Of a stretch of 64,000 nt of DNA, positions 9,048 to 18,600 are shown piece after piece. Where the stretch lies: the NCBI RefSeq assembly GCF_022695515.1, contig NZ_JALDPT010000010.1, positions 62,001-126,000 of the forward strand, given 5' to 3'. The notes under the pieces were generated by a model, which made no database searches, was not told the origin of the DNA, and worked only from the letters and a program-made list of their open reading frames with translations. This DNA comes from Phenylobacterium aquaticum (GTDB lineage: Bacteria; Pseudomonadota; Alphaproteobacteria; Caulobacterales; Caulobacteraceae). Numbering within the stretch: the stretch's first letter is position 1; every line of letters begins with the position of its first letter. The translations under genes and the position numbers were made by a program.

Positions 9048-9157
9048 ACGCATTCCCCCCGGCGTCCCGCGTCTGTCGCGCGGCCGGGGAGAGGATCACC
9101 GCTGACGTAGGGTCAGGCAATGGAGCTTGGAGCCGGTGATGGTGACGGGCGCCGCTT

Positions 9158-9181
9158 GGGTCCCCGCCTGCGCGGGGATGA
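9158..9181. repeat. Solitary copy of the GTCATCCC-type palindrome
   Basis: GGGTCCCCGCCTGCGCGGGGAT forms a stem in the gap between the sulfatase start and the lptB stop. It matches the ends of the third palindrome family seen at 37501-37637 and 41990-42099, but here only one arm is present. Confidence 0.5.
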
Positions 9182-9197
9182 GCAGCCTATTTGACGG

Positions 9198-9956
9198 TCA
9201 GCCGAAATGGTCGCCGAGATAGACGCGGCGGACTTCGGGGTCGTCGACGATCTCCTGGGGGGAGCCTTCGAACAGGACCTCGCCGGCGGCGATGATCGAG
9301 GCGCGGTCGATGATGTCGAGCGTCTCGCGGACATTGTGGTCGGTGATCAGGATGCCGATGCCGCGGTTCTTCAGGAAACCGATGACTTCGCGGATGTCGG
9401 CGATGGCCAGCGGGTCGATGCCGGCGAAGGGTTCGTCCAGCAGCATGAAGGCCGGCTCGCTGGCGAGCGCCCGGGCGATTTCCACGCGGCGGCGCTCGCC
9501 GCCCGACAGCGACACGGCCGGCGCCTGGCGCAGATGGCTGATGCGCATCTCGTCGAGCAGCTGGGTCACGGTCGCCTTGGCCTTGGCGATGTCGCGCTCG
9601 CGCAGCTCGACCACGGCCATGACGTTCTCTTCCACGGTCATGCCGCGGAAGATCGAGGTTTCCTGCGGCAGGTAGCCGACGCCCATGCGGGCGCGCTGGT
9701 ACATGGGCTGGGCGGTGATGTTGGCGCCGTCGAGATAGATCGCCCCGTAGTCGGCCGGGATCAGGCCGGTGATCATGTAGAAGCAGGTGGTCTTGCCCGC
9801 GCCATTGGGGCCGAGCAGGCCGGCGACCTCGCCGCGGCGCAGGCGCAGGGACACGCCCTTGACCACCGTGCGGCCGCGGAAAGCCTTGCCGATATTGTCG
9901 ACCACAAGCCCTTCGCCGGCGAGACCCGGCAGGGCGTCAAAGCGTTCGGGCTTCAA
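9198..9956 (-). CDS. lptB: Lipopolysaccharide export ABC ATPase
   Basis: About 252 residues. Walker A GPNGAGKTT, Q-loop LPQETSIF, signature LSGGERRR, Walker B FMLLDEPFAGID and the H-switch ITDHNVRETL are all present, and the last sequence is characteristic of LptB. It powers the LptB2FGC extractor that moves LPS from the inner membrane. The start is probably TTG 9956, just before the lptA stop is completed; GTG 9905 is an alternative giving 235 residues. It follows lptC and lptA on the same strand. Usually rpoN comes next; here about 4.7 kb of hydrolase genes intervene. Confidence 0.95.
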   Translation of the reverse strand: MKPERFDALPGLAGEGLVVDNIGKAFRGRTVVKGVSLRLRRGEVAGLLGPNGAGKTTCFYMITGLIPADYGAIYLDGANITAQPMYQRARMGVGYLPQETSIFRGMTVEENVMAVVELRERDIAKAKATVTQLLDEMRISHLRQAPAVSLSGGERRRVEIARALASEPAFMLLDEPFAGIDPLAIADIREVIGFLKNRGIGILITDHNVRETLDIIDRASIIAAGEVLFEGSPQEIVDDPEVRRVYLGDHFG

Positions 9957-9964
9957 GACGGCGC

Positions 9965-10536
9965 CTAGCGCGGCGCGGCGGCGGGAGGAGCGTCCGCCGT
10001 CTGCTGCTTGGGATAGAGCACGGTGCGCACGCGGCCGGGCTTGTTGCGCCCCTTGACCCCGCTCAGCATCTGGGCGTCGCCGGTCTTGACGTTGATGACC
10101 ATCTTGGAGCCGCGCAGCACGTCCTGGCCGCGGGCGCGACCACGTCGCCGGAGATGGTGATGGTGTCGGCGGTCGCCTCATAGAGGGCGTTGTCGCCATG
10201 CACCCGCTGCAGCGGGGTGACGTAATAGACCGAGCCCACGGCCTCCATGCGGTCGAGCAGGCTGCCGCACTTGCCGCCGCCCGGACCAGAGCCGCGGGCC
10301 GAACCGCCGGTTCCCGGCTTGTAATAGATCTTCAGGGTGTCGGCGCGCAGGCGCACCGTGTCCTGCAGGGCCTCGGCCCCGCCGGTATAGACCGCCAGGC
10401 ACTGGGCGTTGACCACCTCGAGCTGGTCGGCGGTGATGTCGACCGGCGCATCGGAATTCTGGGCGAGCTGAGCCGAGGCGGGTCCCGCCAGGGTCATCCC
10501 GCAAGCGACCGCCGCCACCGCCCATCGTTTCATCAT
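9965..10536 (-). CDS. lptA: LPS transport periplasmic protein LptA, apparent frameshift
   Basis: The N terminus is a signal peptide (MMKRWAVAAVACGMTLAGPASAQ) followed by the OstA-like beta-jellyroll: PVDITADQLEV, then an ADTITISGDVV strand. After that the frame drifts into an implausible Cys/Pro-rich tail. The next frame continues sensibly with ARGQDVLRGSKMVINVKTG and a Pro/Ala-rich end that stops at 9965, just before lptB. Adding one C near 10136 (GTCGCGCC to GTCGCCGCC) restores a protein of about 190 residues. LptA bridges LPS across the periplasm and is essential, so a true null is unlikely. ATG 10551 and 10557 are alternative starts. Confidence 0.85.
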
Positions 10537-10573
10537 CGCCAGCTCGATCATGCCCATGCCGTTCCGAGGGAGA

Positions 10574-11197
10574 CTAGTGTGACTCGACGCGCGTATGAAC
10601 GCCGCCCTTGAAGACCATCCGCTCGCCCTTGTCGTAGACGCCGTAGGACTTGGCAATGATTTCTCCAAGCGCGCCTGCGCCCTGGATCACGCCCTTGCCC
10701 TCCAGCTCCCCCGTCGCCGTGTTGAAGATGGAGCTTGCGGTGGAGAAATTCACGTCCCCGCCGTTCAATTTCACGCCACCATCGAGATTCAGCATCTTGG
10801 CGTCCTCGCGATAAACCCCGGAGCGCGCCGTGACGTGGGTGGGGTTGGTCCCCTCCTCGTCGAGGATCAGTTCCGGCGTGTCGAGCAGGACGCGCTGATA
10901 GTCCTTCTCGTCGCGGGTCGCGGTCTTGGCGGTGAGCACGAAGGCGCGGCCCTTGGAGTCGCGGCCGACGAAGCGCGGCTTGACCAGCTGGATCGGCGCA
11001 TCGGCGTCGGAGGGCTTGGCGCGGGCGCCGACGATGGAGCCGTGGATCACGAAACCGATCAGGGCCACGATGATGACCGCGATCGCCGCGGGCAGCACGA
11101 TCCGCAGGCGGCGGATCAGGCGCGAATGGGCCTGCCAGCGCTCCACCGCTCCGCGCGGCGCGGCCGGCGGCGGTTGGGAGATGTCGGCCAGGCTCAA
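10574..11197 (-). CDS. lptC: LPS export system protein LptC
   Basis: 207 residues from TTG 11197. A cytoplasmic leader with a basic RLIRRLR patch precedes one transmembrane helix (about residues 33-52), then a periplasmic jellyroll domain with FVLTAKTATRD, LILDEEG and GVYREDAKMLNLDGGV, typical of LptC. It anchors LptA to the LptBFG complex. GAGG sits about five bases before the TTG, which lies eight bases beyond the stop of the exonuclease gene; lptA follows closely. Identification rests on fold-type motifs and on position between rnd and lptA. Confidence 0.9.
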   Translation of the reverse strand: MSLADISQPPPAAPRGAVERWQAHSRLIRRLRIVLPAAIAVIIVALIGFVIHGSIVGARAKPSDADAPIQLVKPRFVGRDSKGRAFVLTAKTATRDEKDYQRVLLDTPELILDEEGTNPTHVTARSGVYREDAKMLNLDGGVKLNGGDVNFSTASSIFNTATGELEGKGVIQGAGALGEIIAKSYGVYDKGERMVFKGGVHTRVESH

Positions 11198-11204
11198 GCG
11201 CGCC

Positions 11205-11822
11205 TCACGAGTGGGCGAAGATGTCGACCTCTTCCCAGCCCCTGACATCCAGCAGGGCGCGATGGGGCAGGAAGTCGAAGCAGGCGCGGGCGAGCGCGTC
11301 GCGCCCTTCGCGGGCCAGCATGTCGTCGAGGCGCGCGCGGAGCGCATGCAGGTGCAGGACGTCGGAGGCCGCATAGGCCAACTGGTCGGGGGAGAGCTTG
11401 GCCGCCCCCCAGTCCGAGCTTTGCTGGGCCTTGGACATGTCCACCCCGATCAGCTCCTTGGACACGTCCTTCAGGCCGTGCCGGTCCGTATAGGTCCGGG
11501 CGAGCTTGGAGGCGATCTTGGTGCAGTAGACGGGCTGGGTCACCACCCCCAGGTGGAGATGGAACATGGCGATGTCAAAGCGGCCGAAGTGAAAGATCTT
11601 GGTGACCGACGGATCGGTCAGCAGCCGCTTGAGATTGGGGCAGTCATAGTCAGGGCGCTTCAGCTGCACGATGTGGGCGTCGCCGTCGCCGGCCGACAGC
11701 TGGACCACGCAGAGCGGGTCGCGGCCGAGCCTCAGGCCCATGGTCTCGGAATCGACGGCCACGGAGGTCGCCCCGGCGAACACGCCGTCGGGCAGGTCGC
11801 CGTCATGGAGGAAATTCGCCAA
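11205..11822 (-). CDS. rnd: RNase D-like 3'-5' exonuclease
   Basis: 205 residues. The DEDD exonuclease signature is present: VAVDSETMGL (motif I), FHFGRFDIAMF (motif II) and YAASDVLHLHAL (motif III, Y-x3-D). There is only the exonuclease domain and no HRDC domain, so it is the short alphaproteobacterial form. The family trims structured RNA 3' ends such as tRNA precursors. TTG 11822 is chosen because the protein then starts LANFLHDGDLP, as homologues do; any longer frame runs into the tRNA gene. It is immediately upstream of lptC and close behind a tRNA gene of the same orientation. Confidence 0.88.
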   Translation of the reverse strand: MANFLHDGDLPDGVFAGATSVAVDSETMGLRLGRDPLCVVQLSAGDGDAHIVQLKRPDYDCPNLKRLLTDPSVTKIFHFGRFDIAMFHLHLGVVTQPVYCTKIASKLARTYTDRHGLKDVSKELIGVDMSKAQQSSDWGAAKLSPDQLAYAASDVLHLHALRARLDDMLAREGRDALARACFDFLPHRALLDVRGWEEVDIFAHS

Positions 11823-11947
11823 GGTCGGTCTTGCTCCCGGTCCCGCCGGATGCGGGTCGCGTCGCCTGGTCTCACGCGGCGCCGATCCGCGCCGCCGAGC
11901 ATTTGAGGGGACTTCGGGGGTTAAGTCACCCACCGCGATCCAAAGGG

Positions 11948-12034
<87 letters not shown>

Positions 12035-12206
12035 CCCGTCCCTTCGGATCGGGAGGCGGTCTGATAGGGCGCCGCCCTTTCCGGGTCAACGCCTAGTTCC
12101 AAGATGTTTCGGAAGAAGCGTCGCCGCGGGCGGTGAAGTCGCATTGCGGCGGGGGCGCGCATCGTCTATCCGAGCCCTTCCGGAACCCTTTAGATACACG
12201 GACACC

Positions 12207-13178
12207 ATGCAGGATCTGGTCACGGTTTTTGGCGGCTCGGGCTTTATCGGAAGCCAAGTGGTGCGCGCCCTCGCCAAACAGGGAAACCGCGTCCGCGTCG
12301 CCGTGCGCCAGCCGCACCTGGCCCACACCATGCGCCTGCTGGGCGATGTCGGTCAGATCGAGGTGGTCCAGGCCAATATCCGCAACGAGGCCTCGGTGCG
12401 CCGCGCGCTCGAAGGCGCCCAGGCCTGCGTGAACCTGGTCGGCGTGCTCTATGAGACCGGCCGCCAGAAGTTCCAGTCGATCCACGCCATGGGCGCTAAG
12501 AACGTGGCGACCGCCGCGGCCGCCGCCGGCGTCTCCCGGCTGGTCCAGGTCTCGGCCCTGGGCGCCGACGCGGAGTCGCCGTCCAAGTACGCCCGCACCA
12601 AGGCCATGGGCGAAGAGGCGGTCCGCGCCGCCTTCCCCACCGCGACCTTCATCCGTCCCTCGATCGTGTTCGGGCCGGGCGACGGCTTCTTCAACAAGTT
12701 CGGCGAGATGGCGGTGATCAGCCCCGTCCTGCCGCTGATCGGCGGCGGCAAGACCCGCTTCCAGCCGGTCTATGTGGGCGATGTGGCCAAGGCGATCACC
12801 AAGGCCGCGACCGATCCGGCCTGCGCCGGCCAGACCTATGAGCTGGGCGGACCTGCGGTGTTCAGCTTCCGCGAGGTGCTCGAATACATCATGGCCGAGA
12901 CCGGCCGCCAGCGCCTGCTGCTGCCCCTGCCCTCGGCCGTCGCTGGCCTGATCGGCAAGGCCTGCGAGATCATCGCGCTCACCCCCGTCGCCCCGCCCCT
13001 GACCAGCGACCAGGTCGAGCTCCTGAAGGCCGACAATGTGGTCTCGGGCGACAAGCCGGGCCTGGCCGAGCTGGGGATCCCGGCGACCACCGTCGAGGCG
13101 ATCGCCCCGGCCTATCTCTACCGCTTCCGCAAGGGCGGCCAGTACGCCGACGAGACCGAGCGGTTCGCGGCGGTCTGA
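12207..13178 (+). CDS. NDUFA9-like NAD(P)-binding protein (atypical short-chain dehydrogenase)
   Basis: 323 residues. The N-terminal Rossmann motif GGSGFIG is at residues 9-15, followed by an extended-SDR core with LVQVSALGAD and SKYARTKAMGEEAV, where the usual YxxxK is shifted or weak, and the FIRPSIVFGPGDGFFN block typical of the complex I NDUFA9 family. Bacterial members are thought to assist quinone or complex I biology; the reaction is not established. ATG 12207 follows an AT-containing leader. It is divergent from the tRNA gene and convergent with uppP, with only 22 bases between stops. Confidence 0.88.
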   Translation: MQDLVTVFGGSGFIGSQVVRALAKQGNRVRVAVRQPHLAHTMRLLGDVGQIEVVQANIRNEASVRRALEGAQACVNLVGVLYETGRQKFQSIHAMGAKNVATAAAAAGVSRLVQVSALGADAESPSKYARTKAMGEEAVRAAFPTATFIRPSIVFGPGDGFFNKFGEMAVISPVLPLIGGGKTRFQPVYVGDVAKAITKAATDPACAGQTYELGGPAVFSFREVLEYIMAETGRQRLLLPLPSAVAGLIGKACEIIALTPVAPPLTSDQVELLKADNVVSGDKPGLAELGIPATTVEAIAPAYLYRFRKGGQYADETERFAAV

Positions 13179-13200
13179 GCCGCCGCCCGCCGGACCGGGC

Positions 13201-14007
13201 CTAGCGCCCGGTCATGGTCAGGAACACCAGTCCGCCGACCCCCACCACGATCCGCCACCAGGCGAAGGGGGCGAAGCCGCGCTTGCTGACGAAGTCCAGC
13301 AGGGTGCGCACGACGATGAAGCCGACCACGAAGCTGACGCCGAAGCCGAGCGCGATGATCCCCGCCTGATCCATCGAGATCGCGTGGCGGTTCTTCCAGG
13401 CGTCCAGGGCGAAGGCGCCGGCCATGATCGGGATGGCCAGGAAGAACGAGAATTCGGCCGCCGCGCGCTTCTCCACCCGCATCAGCATCGAGCCGAGGAT
13501 GGTCGCCCCCGAGCGCGAGACGCCGGGCACCAGGGCCAGGCACTGGAAGAGGCCGATCACCAGCGAGGTGACCAGCGGCAGGTTCATGGCGTCGGATTCC
13601 GTAGGCTTCGGCGCCCAGCGGTCCAGGGCGAAGAACACGAAGCCGCCGATGATCAGCGACCAGCAGATCAGGCGCGGGCTCTCGAACAGCACCGTCTTGA
13701 TGATGTCATGCAGCAGAAGGCCCGCGATGGCCCCGGGGATGAAGGCGATCAGCACCGACAGGGCGAAGCGTCGCGACTCCGCGCGAGTCGGCAGGGTGAT
13801 CAGCACCTGCCAGAGGCGGCCGAAATAGAGGGCCACGATCGCCAGGATCGCGCCCAGCTGGATCAGGACGGCGAAGGTGTCCCAGAAGCCGTCGGGCAGG
13901 CCGAGCAGCATCTTGGTGAGCAGGAGGTGGCCGGTGGACGAGACGGGAATGAACTCGGTCAGGCCCTCCACCACCCCCAGAATGATGGCGTTGATCCAGT
14001 CCGACAT
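13201..14007 (-). CDS. uppP: Undecaprenyl-diphosphatase
   Basis: 268 residues of an integral membrane enzyme with about eight helices. The two family signatures are visible: EGLTEFIPVSSTGHL near the N terminus, with the catalytic Glu-rich and Ser segments, and PGVSRSGATI in the second half. It recycles undecaprenyl diphosphate to the monophosphate for peptidoglycan and other envelope polymers and can give bacitracin resistance. It has its own promoter in the 217-bp gap shared with gltD. Confidence 0.97.
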   Translation of the reverse strand: MSDWINAIILGVVEGLTEFIPVSSTGHLLLTKMLLGLPDGFWDTFAVLIQLGAILAIVALYFGRLWQVLITLPTRAESRRFALSVLIAFIPGAIAGLLLHDIIKTVLFESPRLICWSLIIGGFVFFALDRWAPKPTESDAMNLPLVTSLVIGLFQCLALVPGVSRSGATILGSMLMRVEKRAAAEFSFFLAIPIMAGAFALDAWKNRHAISMDQAGIIALGFGVSFVVGFIVVRTLLDFVSKRGFAPFAWWRIVVGVGGLVFLTMTGR

Positions 14008-14224
14008 GAGAGGCCTCGTGGTTGGTGTCCTGCCGCAGGAAGGCAGGCATTAGGGTAAAAAAGGCGTTCATCCAGTTTTGGGACTAATTCAGCTAAGATT
14101 ATGGGCGGGCCGCCGCCAGTCCGGTCCCCCGCCCCGCATTATCGTCCATATATTTGCCTATCAACTTCCGCGGACCCGAAATTGACGCTATGGGCGATCC
14201 ATCGGGATCACCGGAGGCGGGCCC

Positions 14225-15661
14225 ATGGCCGAGCGGATGCTGAAGTTCACCACCGTGGAACGGACCACGCCGGCCAAGCGGGCCGCGCAGGCGCGTAACC
14301 GTGATTTCCATGAGATCTATGCCGACTTCATCGACGCCAAGGCGTCGGAGCAGGCGTCGCGCTGTTCGCAATGCGGCATCCCGTTCTGTCAGACCCACTG
14401 CCCGCTGCACAACAACATCCCCGACTGGCTGCGGATGACCGCCGAGGGCCGGCTGGAGGAGGCCTATCAGCTCTCCCAGGCGACCAATTCCATGCCCGAG
14501 ATCTGCGGCCGCATCTGCCCGCAGGACCGACTCTGCGAGGGCAGCTGCACCATAGAACAGTCGGGCCACGGCACCGTGACGATCGGCGCGGTCGAGCGCT
14601 ATCTGACCGACAAGGCCTGGGAAGAAGGCTGGGTCGCGCCCCTGCGCCCAGGGATCGATCAGGGCCGCTCGGTGGGCGTGATCGGCGCGGGCCCCGCGGG
14701 CCTGGCCGCCGCCGAACGCCTGCGCGAGGCCGGCTATGCGGTGACCGTCTATGACCGTCACGACCGGGCCGGCGGCCTGCTGATCTACGGCATTCCCGGC
14801 TTCAAGCTGGAGAAGGACGTGGTCGCCCGGCGCACCGCGCGCCTGGCGCAGGGCGGGATCGAATTCCGCCTGGGCTTCGAGGTCGGCCGCGACGCCAGCC
14901 TGGATGAGCTGCGCGCGCGCCACGACGCGGTGCTGATCGCCACCGGGGTCTATGCGGCCCGCGACCTGATCGTGCCGGGCTCGGGCTCGGCGGGCGTCAC
15001 CCCGGCGCTCGACTATCTGATCGCCTCGAACCGCTCAGGGCTCGGCGACCATGTGCCGGACTTCGAGTCCGGGCGGCTGAACGCGGCGGGCAAGTCCGTC
15101 GTCGTTGTGGGCGGCGGCGACACCGCCATGGACTGCGTGCGCACCGCCGTGCGCCAGGGTGCGACCTCGGTCACCTGCCTCTATCGCCGCGACCGCGCCA
15201 ACATGCCGGGCTCGACCCGCGAGGTCGCCCATGCCGAGGAGGAGGGCGTGGTGTTCGAATGGCTGGCCGCACCCCGCGCCGTCACCGGCGAGGCCGAGCA
15301 GGCCCGGGGCGTGCGGGCCGCGCGCATGCGGCTGGGTCCGCCGGACCCGACCGGCCGGCAAGCCCCGGAGGAGGTCGAGGGCGGCGATTTCGACCTACCC
15401 GCCGATCTTGTGATCAAGGCGCTGGGCTTCGACCCCGAGGACCTGCCCACGGCCTTCGGCGCCCCGGAGCTGACCGTTTCGCGCTGGGGCACGGTCAAGG
15501 CCGACCACCGCACCCTGATGACCTCGATTCCGGGCGTCTTCGCCGCCGGCGACATCGTCCGCGGCGCCTCCCTGGTGGTCTGGGCGATCCGCGACGGCCG
15601 CGACGCCGCCGACGCCATCCATAGCTATCTGTCCCAACCGGCCCTGGCCGCGGCGGAGTGA
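14225..15661 (+). CDS. gltD: Glutamate synthase (NADPH) small subunit
   Basis: 478 residues. N-terminal cysteine clusters CSQCGIPFCQTHCP and CGRICPQDRLCEGSC bind the [4Fe-4S] centres, GAGPAGLAAAERL binds FAD, and GGGDTAMDC binds NADPH. The subunit passes electrons from NADPH to the large subunit. ATG 14225 has GGAGG upstream. The stop TGA overlaps the first codons of gltB, so the two are coupled; here the small-subunit gene comes first. Confidence 0.97.
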   Translation: MAERMLKFTTVERTTPAKRAAQARNRDFHEIYADFIDAKASEQASRCSQCGIPFCQTHCPLHNNIPDWLRMTAEGRLEEAYQLSQATNSMPEICGRICPQDRLCEGSCTIEQSGHGTVTIGAVERYLTDKAWEEGWVAPLRPGIDQGRSVGVIGAGPAGLAAAERLREAGYAVTVYDRHDRAGGLLIYGIPGFKLEKDVVARRTARLAQGGIEFRLGFEVGRDASLDELRARHDAVLIATGVYAARDLIVPGSGSAGVTPALDYLIASNRSGLGDHVPDFESGRLNAAGKSVVVVGGGDTAMDCVRTAVRQGATSVTCLYRRDRANMPGSTREVAHAEEEGVVFEWLAAPRAVTGEAEQARGVRAARMRLGPPDPTGRQAPEEVEGGDFDLPADLVIKALGFDPEDLPTAFGAPELTVSRWGTVKADHRTLMTSIPGVFAAGDIVRGASLVVWAIRDGRDAADAIHSYLSQPALAAAE

Positions 15662-18600
15662 TGATGATGAGCCACGACATCCAATCCAGTGAGACCCAGC
15701 GCTACCTCGCCAACCGCCAGAGGCTGATCGACGGCCACGCCTATGACCCGGCCTCCGAGCGCGACGCCTGCGGCGTGGGCCTGGTCTGCGCGCTGGACGG
15801 CAAGCCGCGCCGTGAAGTGGTGGAGCTGGCCATCCGGGCGCTGAAGAGCGTCTGGCACCGGGGCGCGATCGACGCCGACGGCAAGACCGGCGACGGGGCC
15901 GGCGTGCTGGTCTCGGTGCCCCAGGACTTCTTCGCCGACCAGGTGGAGCGCATCGGCCACACCCTGCGTCCCGGCCCCATCGCGGTCGGCCAGGTGTTCC
16001 TGCCGCGCACGGACCTCGCCGCCCAGGAGACCTGCCGCACCATCGTCGAGGCGGAAGCCCTGCGCTTCGGCTTCTATATCTATGGCTGGCGCCAGGTGCC
16101 GACCGACACCCGGGTGATCGGCGAGAAGGCCAACGCCACCCGGCCGGAGATCGAGCAGATCATGCTGTCCCCGCCCAAGGGCCTGGACGGCGAGGCGCTG
16201 GAGCGCGCCCTGTTCATCTGCAGGAAGCGGATCGAGAAGCGCGTGGCCGCGGCCAATATCCAGGCCTTCTACATCTGCTCCCTGTCGGCCAGGTCGCTGA
16301 TCTACAAGGGCATGTTCCTGGCCCAGCACATCGACGAGTTCTATCCTGACCTGACCGACGACCGGTTCTCGGCCGCCGTGGCGATCTTCCACCAGCGCTA
16401 CTCGACCAACACCTTCCCCGAATGGCGGCTGGCCCAGCCGTTCCGGATGCTGGCCCACAACGGCGAGATCAACACGCTGAAGGGCAACGTCAACTGGATG
16501 AAGAGCCATGAGATCCGCATGGCCGCCGACGCCTTCGGGGAGATGGGCGACGACGTGAAGCCGGTGATCCAGCCGGGCGGATCGGATTCCGCGGCGCTCG
16601 ACAACACCTTCGAGGTGCTGGTCCGGGCCGGCCGCGACGCCCCCATGACCAAGGCGCTCTTGATCCCCGAGGCCTGGGCGGCCAAGTCGGACGACCAGAT
16701 CAAGCCCGAGCACAAGGCGCTCTACGCCTATTGTAACGCGGTGATGGAGCCCTGGGACGGGCCGGCCGCCGTCTGCGCCACCGACGGCCGCTGGGTGGTG
16801 GCCGGCAAGGACCGCAACGGCCTGCGCCCCTTGCGCGTCACCTATACTGACGACGGCCTGCTGATCATGGGCTCGGAGGCCGGCATGTGCCGGGTGGACG
16901 AGACCCGCATCGTCAAGAAGGCGCACATCGCGCCCGGCCGCATGGTCGCCGTCGATCTGGTCGAGGGCCGGCTCTATGAGGAGGACGAGATCATCGACCG
17001 CCTCGCCGCCCAGCACCCCTATGACCAGTGGCTGGGCAACATGGTCGACCTGGAGGCCGAGGTGGCGCCAGGGCCGGAGCCCCGGGCCTATGGCCGCGAG
17101 GAGCTGATCCGCCGTCAGGTCGCCGCCGGCCTGACGCTCGAGGATATCGAGCTGATCCTCGCCCCCATGGTCGAGGACGCCAAGGAGGCGGTGGGCTCCA
17201 TGGGCGACGACACCCCGCTGGCGGTGCTGTCGGACCAGTACCGGCCGCTGTCGCACTTCTTCCGGCAGAACTTCAGCCAGGTGACCAACCCGCCGATCGA
17301 TTCGCTTCGCGAGTCGGCGGTGATGAGCCTGAAGACCCGGTTCAAGAACCTGGGCAATGTCCTGGCCCAGGACGAGGCCCAGACCGACGTCTTCGTGCTG
17401 GAGAGCCCGGTCCTGACCACCGGCATGTACCAGCGGGTGATCGACTATATCGGCCCCAAGAGCGTGGCGGTGATCGACGCCACCATGCCGATCCCGGCGC
17501 CGGAAGCCCGGCCCGGCGACGCTCTCCGCGCCAATCTCGACCGTATCCGGGCCGAAGCCGAGGACGCGGCCCTGCGCGGCTGCGCCACCATTGTGCTGAC
17601 CGACGAGGCCTGCGGACCGGGGCGGGTCGCCCTGCCCATGATCCTGGCGACCGGCGGGGTGCACTCCTGGCTGGTGGCCAAGGGCCTGCGCTCCTACGTC
17701 TCGATCATCGTGCGTTCGGCCGAGTGCCTCGACACCCATTATTTCGCGGTGCTGGTCGGGGTGGGGGCGACGGCGGTCAACGCCTATCTGGCCCAGGAGA
17801 GCTTCCAGGACCGGCTGGAGCGGGGCCTGACCGGGGACCTGTCCCTTCGCCAGGTCTGCCTGAACTACAAGGCCGCCATCGAGGGCGGGCTCCTGAAGAT
17901 CATCGCCAAGATGGGGATCGCGGTGATCTCCTCCTATCGCGGCGGCTACAACTTCGAGGCCCTGGGGCTGTCGCGCGCCCTGGTGGCCGAGTTCTTCCCG
18001 GGCATGCCCTCGCGCATCTCCGGCATCGGTCTGGCGGGCCTGGAGGCCAAGGCGGTCGAGCTGCATCGCAAGGCCTGGGACGCCGCCGCCATCAGCCTGC
18101 CGGTCGGCGGGTTCTATAAGGCCCGGCGCTCGGGCGAGGCCCACGCCTTCGAGGCGCGCATGGTCCACACCCTGCAGACCGCCTGCGAGAGCGGCGACTA
18201 CGGGATCTACAAGCGCTTCTCCGACGGCATGCGCCGCCTGCCCATGGTGCAGCTGCGCGACCTGCTCGACTGGCGCTCCAGCGAACGGCCCGTACCGGTC
18301 GACGAGGTCGAGAGCGTCAACGAGATCCGCAAGCGGTTCCTGACGCCGGGCATGAGCATGGGGGCGCTCAGCCCCGAGGCTCACGGTATGCTGAACATCG
18401 CCATGAACCGGATCGGGGCCAAGAGCGTCTCCGGCGAGGGCGGCGAGGATTCGGCGCGCTACCGGCCCCTGCCCAATGGCGACAACCCCAACTCGGCGGT
18501 GAAGCAGATCGCCTCGGGCCGGTTCGGGGTGACGGCCGAGTACCTCAACCAGTGCCGCGAGATCGAGATCAAGGTCAGCCAGGGCGCCAAGCCCGGCGAG

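Noticed and set aside
7455-9110. A 551-codon open frame on the plus strand
   Set aside because: Antisense shadow of the sulfatase gene, whose catalytic motifs are clear.
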